Assembly (NCBI GenBank): GCA_964427915.1
Contig: CAYRWA010000086.1
Span: forward strand, 1 to 16,794
DNA: 16,794 nucleotides
From: JAGLCW01 sp964427915
GTDB taxonomy: Bacteria > Caldisericota > Caldisericia > UBA6126
Direction: 5' to 3'
This document shows positions 1-10,600 of the stretch, one piece after another; within the stretch, counting starts at the first letter, position 1; each line of letters starts with the position of its first letter. The notes beneath the pieces were generated by a model, which was given only the letters and a program-made list of their open reading frames with translations, had not been told where the DNA came from and ran no database searches. The translations under genes were made by a program, and so were the position numbers.

Positions 1-2706
1 TCTGCTAGAATCGGGCCTTTTTATTCAGAGAAAGAAGCTTCATTTCTTCTCTCTTCAATGGCCTCTTCTTTGTCCAATGGAAAAGTAATAACCATCCCAA
101 AAAATACCCCCATGTGTTTACTTGATTTAAACTCCGGAATTTATATCCAAAAAACAATCTCTGAACAATGTAGTGCTTCTAGTGCTTTGTTGCAGATTAA
201 TCCTCAGTCTAGTGGTGGTTCAATACAATTGGGAAGTTATTCTTACTATGGTTCCATTTGGATCCATTCTCCAAACAACAATGACTTAAGTGCTGTAAAT
301 CACATTGATATGGAAACCTATCTAAAGGGAGTTGTTCCCGCTGAAATTTCTGCCAACTGGCACATCGAAGCACTTAAATCGCAGGCTATTACCGCTCGAA
401 CATTCGCTTTGAAAAGGGCTCAAGCCGCTCGTAAAAATGCAGCCTCATACTACGACGTTACTGACGATACCTACTGTCAGGTATACTTGGGCACAAGGCA
501 ATTTAAAACAACCAATAAAGCAGTAGAAGAGACAAAAGACTTAGTTCTTACCTGGAATCAACAACTTATCACTAGCCCCTTTCATTCATGTAGCGGAGGA
601 ATGACCGAGAGTAACGCCAACGCTTGGAATAGTTCCCCTTATCCTTATTTACAACCTGTAGATTCCCCTGGGGAAGAGATTTCACCCCATTATTCATGGT
701 ACAAACACTATACTAAAGAAAATTTCCATTCACAATTGCAGCTTTTGCTAAAAGAAAAAGCAAACATTGCCGTAAACACTATAGAAAAATGTGAATTAAA
801 AACCTTTGAGAATAGTCATCGAGTTCGCTATGTGAATGTATTTACCGAAAAAGGTGAAGTGCAAATTACCGGACTTCAATTCCAATACTTTTTTAATTTG
901 AAATCTAGTTGGTTTGGGATTTTTGAGGATTCTTCTGATGATCATCGGTCTGATCCTCCCCTCATGAGAACAAGCCTTCCCAATGCCAAAACACAATCTC
1001 ATGTTTATTTGTATGGAAAGGGCTGGGGGCACGGAGTAGGCCTTCCTCAATATGGTGCTCAAGCTGCCGCCTTGAGGGGTGAACCTTTTTCGGTTATTGT
1101 TACTCGTTATTATCGAGACGTATCTATCGCTTCTATGCAACCATTCTATCAACAATCTACGGTATTGAATCATGTCGATTCGGTTGCACCCTCTACAAAG
1201 AGTTTCTCACCAACACAGTTTGAAACATATTCGTCAAACCTTGCCCGTCTATCTTTTTCGTCGCAGGAAATAGACGTACACGCCACCAACCCAAAAATTG
1301 AGATAGGCTCTCATCCGACTATTGATATTACCATCGAAACGGGATCCAATGTTTTTGGTGCTACCTTTTGCTTATATTACGCACCCCACATTACAGATAT
1401 CCAGAAAGAAACCTGTAAAATAGGGAGTTTTCTTTCAGCTGGCAACGTTCACGTCAACTCCATAATCAAAAAAGAATCTACGCAGGATGGAGTGCCGTAT
1501 TTACATATTGCGCTTTCAAGAGAAGGCAAAGAAAATGGTGGTGTATCTGGCTCAGGAACATTGCTATCATTTCAGTTAGAAACATTGTCGATTGGTTCTG
1601 GTTCCATCTATATTGATAATGTAACTTTATTGGATGCAAAGTTAAATCCTATTCGAGTCGAAACATCTCCCTTGGAGTTTACTGTTTTTAAGACAGATCG
1701 CGATCCCCCTTCAACGGAAATTGTCTCTCATCCGGATCCAATATCAAACCAACAAATGGTTCAATTTCGATGGACTGGTGAAGATATACAAACAAAAAAA
1801 GAGGATCTATTTTACTCTTATCAACTCAATATTGAACCATGGAGTCCTTTCTCAGCTGAAACATCAAAAGTACTCCATATAACGGAAGATGGAGAGTATA
1901 TATTTCGTGTAAAAGCAAGAGATACATTTGGCAACGTTACCCCAGAACCAGCATCGTATGTGTTTACCATTGACACAAAACCCCCCAAACTCTTGTTTGA
2001 CGAATTTCCTGACATTGTTTACACAGATTTTATTGCTATTTCTGGATCGTCTGAATACAATGCCCAACTTACTATAAATGACACACCCATTCCCGTTAGA
2101 ACAGATGGCTCATTCTCCTATCGATTGCCTTTGCATATCGGTTCTAACACACTTCATGCGGAAGCTGTTGATCTAGCTGGAAATAGAACAACCATTGAAT
2201 ATATCCTTGAAAGAAAAATGTTTGAACCTGTTTTTATCTGGTTACAAATAGGAAATGAAAAAGCTATTGTCAATCAAGAATCTGTTCTTATTGACTGTAA
2301 ACCTTTTACAAGAAATGGTCGAACTATGATTCCTTTGCGTTTTATAGCAGAAAGCTTTGGAGCAAATGTTGATTGGTACGAAGACGAACAAAAAATTTCT
2401 ATTCAAATATTTGCACCATTTACAAAAAAAATTGATCTTTGGCTCCATCAAAAAACTGCGCTTATTGACGACAAAGTGGAAGTTACGCTAGATGTTGAAC
2501 CATTCACCATACCTCCAGGGCGAACTGTTGTCCCATTACGATTTATTGCAGAAACTTTCCATGCATCGATTGAATGGTTTCCGCAAGATCAAAGCATAGA
2601 AATTGTGTTTCCAAAAAAATCATCAATTTTAAGTTTACACATGGTCCAAAATTGGTTTGAAAAAAGCTTCAATACGATTATGGATCTTTTTAATGGAAGG
2701 GGATAA
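1..2706 (+). CDS. SpoIID/LytB-like secreted protein with SPOR remnant, cohesin-like and stalk domains (5' partial)
   Basis: Probable cell-wall or surface protein; SpoIID-family proteins bind or cleave peptidoglycan glycan strands. Numbering is from the ATG at 58. The SpoIID core shows YLKGVVPAE (88-96), then ALKSQAITARTFAL, and GKGWGHGVGLPQYGAQ (320-335), all family hallmarks. After it come a cohesin-like beta domain (about 404-543, with a GVSGSGTLLSFQL strand), an Fn3- or triple-tyrosine-like domain (about 545-640), a glucodextranase-B-like Ig domain (about 642-720) and two copper-amine-oxidase-N stalk repeats (about 724-855, with NGRTMIPLRFIAESFG and PGRTVVPLRFIAETF). The frame is open to base 1, and the residues before Met58 (RIGPFYSEKEAS) resemble the second half of a SPOR peptidoglycan-binding domain. 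ATG 58 has no Shine-Dalgarno and is almost certainly internal. The gene ends 3 nt before the next one. A sporulation role is not implied; SpoIID domains also occur in non-sporulating bacteria. Confidence 0.9.
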   Translation, partial: SARIGPFYSEKEASFLLSSMASSLSNGKVITIPKNTPMCLLDLNSGIYIQKTISEQCSASSALLQINPQSSGGSIQLGSYSYYGSIWIHSPNNNDLSAVNHIDMETYLKGVVPAEISANWHIEALKSQAITARTFALKRAQAARKNAASYYDVTDDTYCQVYLGTRQFKTTNKAVEETKDLVLTWNQQLITSPFHSCSGGMTESNANAWNSSPYPYLQPVDSPGEEISPHYSWYKHYTKENFHSQLQLLLKEKANIAVNTIEKCELKTFENSHRVRYVNVFTEKGEVQITGLQFQYFFNLKSSWFGIFEDSSDDHRSDPPLMRTSLPNAKTQSHVYLYGKGWGHGVGLPQYGAQAAALRGEPFSVIVTRYYRDVSIASMQPFYQQSTVLNHVDSVAPSTKSFSPTQFETYSSNLARLSFSSQEIDVHATNPKIEIGSHPTIDITIETGSNVFGATFCLYYAPHITDIQKETCKIGSFLSAGNVHVNSIIKKESTQDGVPYLHIALSREGKENGGVSGSGTLLSFQLETLSIGSGSIYIDNVTLLDAKLNPIRVETSPLEFTVFKTDRDPPSTEIVSHPDPISNQQMVQFRWTGEDIQTKKEDLFYSYQLNIEPWSPFSAETSKVLHITEDGEYIFRVKARDTFGNVTPEPASYVFTIDTKPPKLLFDEFPDIVYTDFIAISGSSEYNAQLTINDTPIPVRTDGSFSYRLPLHIGSNTLHAEAVDLAGNRTTIEYILERKMFEPVFIWLQIGNEKAIVNQESVLIDCKPFTRNGRTMIPLRFIAESFGANVDWYEDEQKISIQIFAPFTKKIDLWLHQKTALIDDKVEVTLDVEPFTIPPGRTVVPLRFIAETFHASIEWFPQDQSIEIVFPKKSSILSLHMVQNWFEKSFNTIMDLFNGRG
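2695..2702 (+). promoter_or_regulatory. Ribosome binding site of the propeller gene
   Basis: GGAAGGGG lies 7 nt before the ATG at 2710, inside the last codons of the upstream SpoIID-like gene, whose TAA is 2704-2706. This favours ATG 2710 over the overlapping out-of-frame ATG at 2706 and suggests translational coupling of the two genes. Confidence 0.8.
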
Positions 2707-2709
2707 TGT

Positions 2710-5700
2710 ATGAATATCCACCAATATGTACGAAATACAATGTCTGGACTTCTCTGTTTATGTATCGTAATTTCTAGTCTTGTAATTCCATGGAATCACT
2801 CCATTTCCTCAGTATATGCCCTTGAAGGAAGCGATTGGCCCACATTCCACCAAAATGAATCGCGTACTGGGGTTTCTTCTGAACTCATTCAGGTAGAAGG
2901 ATTGCTGGAACAGTGGCGTTACCAAACAGGAAGCTCCATTTCTTCCTCTCCTATTGTTCAAAACAACATTGCTTATATTGTTGCTGACAATCGAAAAGTA
3001 TATGCAATTGATACAGCTGAAGGAGAAAAGATTTGGGAAACGGAAGAACGTTTTTTGAATTACCCTCTTCCGTATGGCGCGCCAACCTATAGCAATGGGA
3101 AACTGTTTTTTTCTACGGGTGGATCGTCCGATACTCCTTCTTATATGTACTGTTTACGTGATGATGGCACAGAACTGTGGAAGTTTGTTGCCTACGGACA
3201 AATCACATCCAGCTCTTGTTTGGTGTATGGAGACAAGGTTTTTTTTGGCACCTCCACAGAGTTTTTATATGTTCTCAATGCATCTGGTAGTGAACTGGAA
3301 AGGATCCCTTTAAACGGAAGTGTCATCTCTTCTCCCATTATTGGAGCTGGCAGAGTCTTTGCAGTTACATCAAATGGCCGTCTTTATGCCTATGATTACA
3401 GTGACCTAAAACCTCTTTTTGATCGCAACGGTATTCAGTTACCTATTGGGACAAATGATGAATGTAAAGCCTCTCCTGTTTATCTTGATGGAGTGCTATA
3501 TGTCTCCACTAGATCCGCTAGTGGGCAAGGGGAGATATTCGCCATCAATGCCTATACAGGTGAAATCGTCTGGCGTACAGGACAAATTGGTAATTTTGTT
3601 TCCACTCCTGCTGTTACACAGAATACACTCTTTGTTGGCGATGAAGATGGAAAAATGCTAGCCATTCGCCGTACAGACGGAAAAACAAAATGGAAGTTTC
3701 CAGTTCCGGGTAGAGTCGTCAGCTCTCCTGCTGTTACGGGCGAATATGTCGTGTTCGGAGGAGGGGATGGAAAATTGTATGCCCTAGACACTGAAACAGG
3801 CGAAGAAGTATTTTCAACTCTCCTAGGAAATGAAATCAATACGTCCCCTATTATTACTAAAAATAAGATCATTTTAGCCTTCTCCAGCACATGTGTTTGT
3901 TTTTCAGACAATATAGATTTTGGACTTTCCCTATCTCCTGCAAATGTCTCTATGTATCAAGGAGAAGAACGGAATATTGAAATTCAAATCAGTGCTACTT
4001 CTTCCTTTTCTCAAAATGTTTTTCTCCGTATCGGGAAAACCCCTTTAGGAATTGAAACGATTGTTACTCCAAACATAGTCAAAATGTCAGATAGCAATGC
4101 AACAGCAAATCTGCGTCTTATTGTGAACAAAGAAACAAAACCAGGAACCTATTTTATTGAACTATTTGGAGAGACTCTTGGACGAACAAGAAAGGTCTCT
4201 CTAAGTGTTGAAGTTTTGGAAATTGAAGAAGGAACATTTACTCTTAGCATCAAACCATCCAGTATTGAGATTGATGCTGGCAATGCAGCCGTTTTCAATC
4301 TTGATGTAAGCTCTCCGGATGGTTTTTATGGAGCTGTTAATCTACGTATGAAATCTACCAATCCTGGGTTTAGTTCGAAGTTTTCATCTCCTTCGTTGCG
4401 AGTTCCAGGCACAAGTCAATTGATTATCGTCGTAGACGTCACGGTCGATCCTGAAACCTACTCTTTTGCCGTGGAAGCAAAGGGTGGAGGTAAATCTGTC
4501 CTTGAAAGATTTACAATCAAAGTAAAAGGAACGAAACGATTCGACTGGAATGGTTTTGGAAACACAAATACATTGCGGAACTATACAGAGGAAAGCGTGA
4601 GTACTAAACTGGAGGATCGATACATGTATCAATCTGACAGCGATGCTATTCGATCCACACCAGCCATCATTGGCAACGTGATTTATTTTGTGGGAGAAAA
4701 AGCTTTATCGGATGGTCGACACTCTACAAAGTTATATGCCATTGATCGAACTACTGGAGAAAAATTGTGGGATTATTACTTAGGACAATCCAATCGCATC
4801 CTACCACCTATTGGAGAAGAAGAGGAGGATGATCCACCTCCCTGGACATGTTCCCCTAGAATTCATGAAGAAAAACTGTTTGTTGGAACATTGGATGGGA
4901 TTTTCTTCTGCTTTAACAGAAACACCGGTAGACCAATCTGGTATCGAAATGTCGGATCAAGTATTCGTTCTACTGCTTGTATAGGTGACGATAAGGTCTA
5001 TTTTGGTACCGAAAAAGGAGAGTTTTACGCCTTATCCATTGAAGGCGGGGAACAACGTTGGATGAATAAATATGATGCCCCCATTTATACCTCTCCAGCT
5101 TATTATAAAAACCGTGTATATGTTTCTACATATGACAACTATATGTATTCTCTTTCGTCGGTAAATGGCCTACCTTTCGGTAAATTTAATGGATTCCGTG
5201 CCAGTTTTAAATCCTCTCCAACAGTTGGAAAAGATGGCGTCTATATAGGAGGAGGTGGTGAAAACTTATTTTTCTACCGCGTAAATCCTAATATGACGAT
5301 GAAATGGCAAATTTTAACCTACGATGAAGTACCGAATACTCCTGCTCTAGATGAAGATGAAAAACATATCTATTTTATTGGAGTCAAAAAGAATCAAAAC
5401 TTGAAAATGGCTGAGCTTCGAAAAATAGATACAGAAACAAAAGAAGAAAAATGGGCCTATTCTGTAGGCGGAGGATCCATTACAACAAACCCCGTTATTG
5501 CAGGGGACAAAATTTTGGTAGCTGGTTTAGACAAAAAGCTAACAATGCTTGATGAAGCAGGTAGAATGGTTTGGCAAAAAACACTGGATGCTCCTATACA
5601 GGGCAGTCCGGCCGTTGGCAGAGGAGTTGTAGCCATTGGAACCAACTCTGGTAAACTGTATTGCTTCTCATCGAGTGTCGGTTTTACATTGATCCCGGAT

Positions 5701-7530
5701 ACGCAATCAACTACTCTTTTTCAAGGTGGCAGCGTAGATATCAAGATCAATGTTGTCAACGATATTCCCTTGAAGAACCCGGTAGAATTTCAGCTCGAAA
5801 ATGTCCCGGCAGGAACACATTATGAATTTTCTCCTTCGAAACTGAATATCGCCCCCGGAGAAACAACTCTCAAAATTCAAACCACTGCAGAAACTCCTAC
5901 TGGTAGCCACAGCCTTCTTGTAATAGCATTTAGTGGAACGGTAAAGAAAACAACTCGCATTCAATTGCGTGTTCAAAACGTTGCTCCTGGACAATTTTCT
6001 CTTTCTTCTAGCAACACAGAGTTTGAAGTAAACGCTGGCACAACAGTCCGTTCCGATATTTCTCTTTCCAAAACAGGAGGTTTTAACGCGCCTGTTACTA
6101 TGGGTTTAAAAGAAACACCTCCCGAAGGAGTAGAAGTTACCTTTAATCCACCTATTGCACCCTGTCCGGGTACAACTACCGCAAGCATGCACTTTAGTCC
6201 TATCGTAGAGCCCGGAGAGTTTGATTTGGTTATTCTTGGTCAAGGTGGTGGCAAGCATGCTGAATTGGTATACCGCATAACCGTATTTGAAACAATGCAG
6301 GGCGACTATACTCTTAAAGTGTCTCCCACGTACCAGCAAATTTATGCAGGTGAATCAGCAGACTATGAAATCACATTCTCTGGATTTGATGGATTCAGCG
6401 AAGGTGTAAGCCTAACTGTTGATAAGCTTCCATCAAATTTGCAGTATTCGTTTTCGAAACAAATGATTATTGAAGGACAGAAATCTATTCTTCATATCCA
6501 AACAACGCAAAGTATGACCCCAACAGAATTAAAATTTACTGTGCTGGGAAAAGCCAACAAAACAACGAAGAGGATTCCGGTTACTCTTGAAATAATAGTA
6601 GCCGATGGTGATTTTTCTTTGAACCTTGAACCAAATTTTACCTTGCATGCAACTGCAGGGACTTCTGTTGAAATGACATTTAAGCCTAGTTTTAGTTTAA
6701 AATGGACAGCTCCTGTATCACTAACGGTGGGGAACATACCGGAAGGTATCACGCATTCGATTGAACCATCTGTTATGAATAAGAAGGATTTTGGAAATCC
6801 TGTCACCATTACTTTTCATACAAACCCTTCTCTACCAAGCCAAGAACACATCATAACCATTCAGGGTATTGGAGGAGGAAAAACAAGGACATCCCAATTC
6901 AAACTTTCTGTCCTATCGATTCAAGAAGGGTACGCCTCGTTGCATTTTCACCCCATATATCCTCAGATTAAGATTAAGAAACCAACACCTATTGATATTC
7001 AGTTAAAAGATGCAAAAAACCTATCTTATATTGAATTTGAGATTCACTACGATCCTGTTTTAGTAGAATGCCTTGATGTGAAAGCATCTTCAATGCTTCT
7101 TCAAATGTCAGCAGATGAGTATACATTGATGCAAGAAATTGACAAAAACAATGGCATTGTTATGATCAAAATAATGATGGACACTGGTTTTTCTTTACAA
7201 GGTACAGGAATGCTACTAACGTTGTCCTTTATTGGGGTCAACAAAGGAACTTCTACTTTGAATATTCACAAGGCTTCTGCGAAAACAGAGACACTGGAAG
7301 AGTATCCTCTGATTGGTTCCGGTGTTGATATTATTGTAACAAACTACCTAGCTGGGGATGTGAATGGAGATGGGGTCGTAGATATTCATGATTTAACCCT
7401 ATTTGCAGCTGCCTTTGGTACGAACAAAGAAGATGCCAACTACGATGCTAGGTGTGACTTTAACGATGATGGAAAAGTGGATGGGATTGACCTAATCATA
7501 CTATCGTATAACTTTGGAGAGCGTTTGTAG
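2710..7530 (+). CDS. Secreted double PQQ-like beta-propeller protein with Ig-like repeats, cohesin-like domain and dockerin
   Basis: Large exported protein of 1606 residues, likely a binding or scaffolding protein. A signal peptide occupies residues 1-37 (probable cut VYA|LEG). Propeller 1 (about 40-402) and propeller 2 (about 611-990) each show roughly eight BamB-like blades of the form SSPxxxxxxVYxxxxDGxLYAxDxxTGxxxW. Two Ig-like domains lie between them (403-509, 509-610) and four follow (991-1094, 1094-1197, 1198-1299, 1300-1406). Each opens with a motif like FTLSIKPSS or DYTLKVSP and closes with a GGGK-type turn. A cohesin-like domain (about 1408-1545) and a type I dockerin (about 1547-1606, with calcium loops DVNGDGVVD and DFNDDGKVD) complete it. 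Catalytic residues of true quinoprotein dehydrogenases were not recognised, so the propellers are probably for binding. It sits 3 nt after the SpoIID-like gene with a clear RBS, and a terminator follows. Confidence 0.92.
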   Translation: MNIHQYVRNTMSGLLCLCIVISSLVIPWNHSISSVYALEGSDWPTFHQNESRTGVSSELIQVEGLLEQWRYQTGSSISSSPIVQNNIAYIVADNRKVYAIDTAEGEKIWETEERFLNYPLPYGAPTYSNGKLFFSTGGSSDTPSYMYCLRDDGTELWKFVAYGQITSSSCLVYGDKVFFGTSTEFLYVLNASGSELERIPLNGSVISSPIIGAGRVFAVTSNGRLYAYDYSDLKPLFDRNGIQLPIGTNDECKASPVYLDGVLYVSTRSASGQGEIFAINAYTGEIVWRTGQIGNFVSTPAVTQNTLFVGDEDGKMLAIRRTDGKTKWKFPVPGRVVSSPAVTGEYVVFGGGDGKLYALDTETGEEVFSTLLGNEINTSPIITKNKIILAFSSTCVCFSDNIDFGLSLSPANVSMYQGEERNIEIQISATSSFSQNVFLRIGKTPLGIETIVTPNIVKMSDSNATANLRLIVNKETKPGTYFIELFGETLGRTRKVSLSVEVLEIEEGTFTLSIKPSSIEIDAGNAAVFNLDVSSPDGFYGAVNLRMKSTNPGFSSKFSSPSLRVPGTSQLIIVVDVTVDPETYSFAVEAKGGGKSVLERFTIKVKGTKRFDWNGFGNTNTLRNYTEESVSTKLEDRYMYQSDSDAIRSTPAIIGNVIYFVGEKALSDGRHSTKLYAIDRTTGEKLWDYYLGQSNRILPPIGEEEEDDPPPWTCSPRIHEEKLFVGTLDGIFFCFNRNTGRPIWYRNVGSSIRSTACIGDDKVYFGTEKGEFYALSIEGGEQRWMNKYDAPIYTSPAYYKNRVYVSTYDNYMYSLSSVNGLPFGKFNGFRASFKSSPTVGKDGVYIGGGGENLFFYRVNPNMTMKWQILTYDEVPNTPALDEDEKHIYFIGVKKNQNLKMAELRKIDTETKEEKWAYSVGGGSITTNPVIAGDKILVAGLDKKLTMLDEAGRMVWQKTLDAPIQGSPAVGRGVVAIGTNSGKLYCFSSSVGFTLIPDTQSTTLFQGGSVDIKINVVNDIPLKNPVEFQLENVPAGTHYEFSPSKLNIAPGETTLKIQTTAETPTGSHSLLVIAFSGTVKKTTRIQLRVQNVAPGQFSLSSSNTEFEVNAGTTVRSDISLSKTGGFNAPVTMGLKETPPEGVEVTFNPPIAPCPGTTTASMHFSPIVEPGEFDLVILGQGGGKHAELVYRITVFETMQGDYTLKVSPTYQQIYAGESADYEITFSGFDGFSEGVSLTVDKLPSNLQYSFSKQMIIEGQKSILHIQTTQSMTPTELKFTVLGKANKTTKRIPVTLEIIVADGDFSLNLEPNFTLHATAGTSVEMTFKPSFSLKWTAPVSLTVGNIPEGITHSIEPSVMNKKDFGNPVTITFHTNPSLPSQEHIITIQGIGGGKTRTSQFKLSVLSIQEGYASLHFHPIYPQIKIKKPTPIDIQLKDAKNLSYIEFEIHYDPVLVECLDVKASSMLLQMSADEYTLMQEIDKNNGIVMIKIMMDTGFSLQGTGMLLTLSFIGVNKGTSTLNIHKASAKTETLEEYPLIGSGVDIIVTNYLAGDVNGDGVVDIHDLTLFAAAFGTNKEDANYDARCDFNDDGKVDGIDLIILSYNFGERL
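3916..4539 (+). repeat. Two Ig-like domain repeats between the propellers
   Basis: This stretch encodes two diverged copies (residues 403-509 and 509-610) of an Ig-like domain of about 100 residues. They share the order SLSPxxxxxYxGE, a GF/SF-x-x-x-V strand, and a PGTYxxxLxGxxxGxT-type end. The copies are diverged at DNA level, so this is domain duplication rather than a recent tandem repeat. Confidence 0.7.
5680..6927 (+). repeat. Four tandem Ig-like domain repeats
   Basis: Four consecutive domains of about 102-107 residues begin near residues 991, 1094, 1198 and 1300. Each has a start like GxFSLxxxP, a central pattern like APVSLTVxxxPEGxxxxFxP, and an end like LxGxGGGK(T)xxxxxxxV. They belong to the same family as the pair between the propellers and the Ig-like part of the sorted protein at 15349-16794. 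Confidence 0.75.
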
Positions 7531-7570
7531 CAGTACATTTGCCTCAGATCCTAACAGAGTTTTAAAATAA

Positions 7571-7599
7571 AAAGACCCTGCTTTGAAAGCAGGGTCTTT
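7571..7599. terminator. Bidirectional rho-independent terminator between convergent genes
   Basis: AAAGACCCTGC and GCAGGGTCTTT form an 11-bp perfect stem (extendable inward) around a short loop TTTGAAA. On the plus strand it is followed by TTTTTTTATT, and on the minus strand by TTTTTATTTT. It lies 40 nt after the plus-strand stop codon and about 50 nt after the minus-strand stop, so one hairpin ends both transcripts. Confidence 0.93.
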
Positions 7600-7648
7600 T
7601 TTTATTGCACTCGATTCACTTCTATCGCTGTTTTTTGTTTTTTGAGTA

Positions 7649-10600
7649 CTACCTATTGTAATGAATAATGATCGTTCTTGTTTCAGCAACCCACTCCACT
7701 TCTGCTCCGAAACTTTCTGCAATGAAGCGAAGAGGCACAAACGTACGACCATTTTCAATAACGGGGGGACTGTCTAGAGAAGTAACTTTTTTCCCTATCA
7801 TGGCCACCGGATTACCAATTTGCATTGATATGAACAAGTCTCCTAACCGTATTTCTACGGTTTCGGTAGATGGTTTCCATTCCACTTCTGCCCCAAAAGC
7901 CTCTGCAATGGCACGGATTGGTACCATAGTGCGGCCATTTCGAATAAAGGGTGCCACATCCATTTCTTGGCTTTTTCCATCAATCATCATTGCCTTGCTA
8001 CCGATCGTTAAAACAATGACAGTGGTCTCTTTAAAAGTATATGTAAGAGTTACTTCTGAGGTATTACCAATACTGTCTACAGCTTTAATATGAATTTCAT
8101 TCTCACCGGTTTGTATGGGTATTGTACGAGAGAATACTCCATCACTATGTACCGTTGCCTCGTAGCCATTAACAATAACTTCTGATTCGGGGGGAGTTAC
8201 CGTACCAGTTACGGTCAATTCCATATTTTCTGGTGGTGTTTCAGGGAATGGATCTACTTCGATATCAGGACCCTTTGTGCGTTTCCAGATCACGATTTTT
8301 TCTTCTGCTTTTACCCCTTTTGGGTTGAAAGCACGTACAAGAAACTCATTTTTCCCTTCTTCAAGTTCAATAGGAATCGAGAACATACCAGAAGAAGCTA
8401 CAGTTATCTCCTCGTCGTCGAAAAATACACTACATCCTATTTGTGTTTCCCCATGAAGGGTAATTGTACTCTTTCTAGTAAGACTTGGATATTCCTTGAT
8501 TACTAAATACGGTGGTTGTTGCGAATCAAAAACTGTAATTGTAGGTGCATGAGTTAATACCTGAGAACCCTTAATCAAAATTTGAATAGTACCAGGATGG
8601 GGAGGAGTAAAGTAAAACAAGGCAGTTCCATTAGAGTCAATTGGTTCCCATTCTTCTACTCCGGGACCTTTCAAGCCAAGAAGGGTATCTTTTAAGGAAT
8701 CATTGTAAGCTTGATTCACTTTCAATACTACTTTTGATCGCTCTGCAGAATAGAGGAATTCTCCTTCTACAATCGAAACACTCAGTCCTGCAATAACATC
8801 AAATGACATACAGGCTTGTTCAAAAGGAGTGTCCATCGTGTCAAACTGATACAAAGCACGAACTTCAATGCTACTTTCACCAGGATTCGATGGTTGCAGT
8901 TCAACTTCAACAAAATCCTCGGTGGATTGAATATCTACCTGAGCAATTTTTTGATCATTCTCGTAAAAGCGCAGTCCTTGTAGGCCGGGACCAGCCTCTT
9001 TTATTTTCAGCAATACAGTGTTTTTTGCCCCTGAAATTAGATCGTAGTTGCCTAGATCAAATCCCACAGTAGAAAGGGGTTCTTTGTCTTGATCAAAGGC
9101 AGAAATTTCCAGTGCTTTTCCCACAACTTTATCTTTGGTAAATGCAAACCAATCCATGTGAAATGTTCCATCGGGTCTGTATCGTCTTGATAGGCTTCCG
9201 CCATGATCTTCTGGTTGCCCACCGGCAACATCACTGACTCCCGATTGTTTTAATAGCTGATTGCATCCAACGAAACCTCCATAAAAAACATCCCCACAGG
9301 CAGGAATGACAAATTTCATTTGACCGTTCACATCCAATAAACTGTCTTGGTGGTTTACGATTTTGTCATTATTGCGATCAAGAATGTGTACCAAGCCAAC
9401 ATGCGGGGTATTGTAGATAGCTCCAGGACCAAACCAACCTGCTTGATTTCGATCGCGCTTAGCGGGGTCAATGGTCATATTGTAAGCCATTGAGCTTGAA
9501 ACCCATTTTCGAGGTAAATTATCTTGATCAATCCCTAGAAAAACAGGATCATACGTCTCTTTTGCGGATCCGGAAAATGGCAAGTAATGAACATCTGCTC
9601 CGCGAATTGTATTTCCTAGAGCGTCTTTAATGGTAGCTGTAACAGAATACAACTCTCCTGGTATAAGTCCTTCTGGTGCTGCTGGAGAAACAACATAGTC
9701 AACAGTTGGTAAGGCTACCTTTACATCCACCGATCCAAAATCACTACGTCTTTTATTCATAACTCGTAACTTGAAAGATCCAGCATCATTGGCTACAAAA
9801 TTTTTGAATATGTAGATACCCTTTTTTGCTCCTGAAAAATCGTATTGAATGATTTTCTTGTTGAATAAATCCTGATTGTTTGCTGCATCTGAGGATGTAT
9901 TCTGTAAATTGGTTCGAACCCAATAGTAATCTGGCACATTGAAAGGAGTGTCATCAAAAAATAATGCAGCCACTTCTTCTGTACTCAAAGAACCATTGTC
10001 TGTTAAATCCACTGGAGATCCATCCGATTTTTTGACAGTAACTGTGAGTGGTTGTCCTTGAAAAGCGCTTTCAGGGGAAACCCCTGCTGTTAAAATGGAG
10101 GGAGAAAGGTCAATTTCATAGGATTTCTGAGGTCCGCTGCTATATCCTACTGGTGCAACGTTTTGTCCCGATAGATAAACAGCATGTGAATAGTACTTGT
10201 GATTCATAGGATTGGGATACAATGGACCAAATCCTCGGCTGTTGTTGTCATCTCCATATTTATAGGCAGTGATGTATACAGGAAGGATTTCATGATCATC
10301 GATGACTCCGTTTTTGTTAAAATCCATTCCAACTGTATCAATAATGCATCTGTTTTTCTCAGAAAGAACGAATTTATACTTTCCTTGATTTCTTTGGAAT
10401 GTTCTTGCGTCAATCATTCCTCCAGACCAAGTATTGGTAGAAAGATCATAACTTCCAACAATTTCAGTTTCAAAGTCATTGAAAGAGATCTTGCCATCAT
10501 CGTTCAGATCATCGGAAGAAGAGTACGCCGTGGAATACCCAGAATTCTCAGAAGATTCTGGTGCCATTGTTACCCATCCATCCCCAGCTCCTTCTAAGGT

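Noticed and set aside
58..60. ATG as the start of the SpoIID-like gene
   Set aside because: No Shine-Dalgarno precedes it, no signal peptide follows it, and the upstream in-frame residues look like SPOR sequence.
796..1173. Minus-strand open frame of 125 codons opposite the SpoIID core
   Set aside because: It is a shadow of conserved SpoIID coding sequence on the other strand.
1..2706. Evidence that the organism forms endospores
   Set aside because: SpoIID-domain proteins occur in many non-sporulating bacteria, and no other sporulation gene is in the window.
2706..2708. ATG overlapping the stop of the first gene
   Set aside because: It is in the wrong frame for the propeller protein, and the frame it opens does not match any of the domains seen.
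2710..7530. PQQ-dependent dehydrogenase
   Set aside because: The blades are of the BamB-like structural type, and I see no quinoprotein signature; Ig, cohesin and dockerin parts argue for binding.
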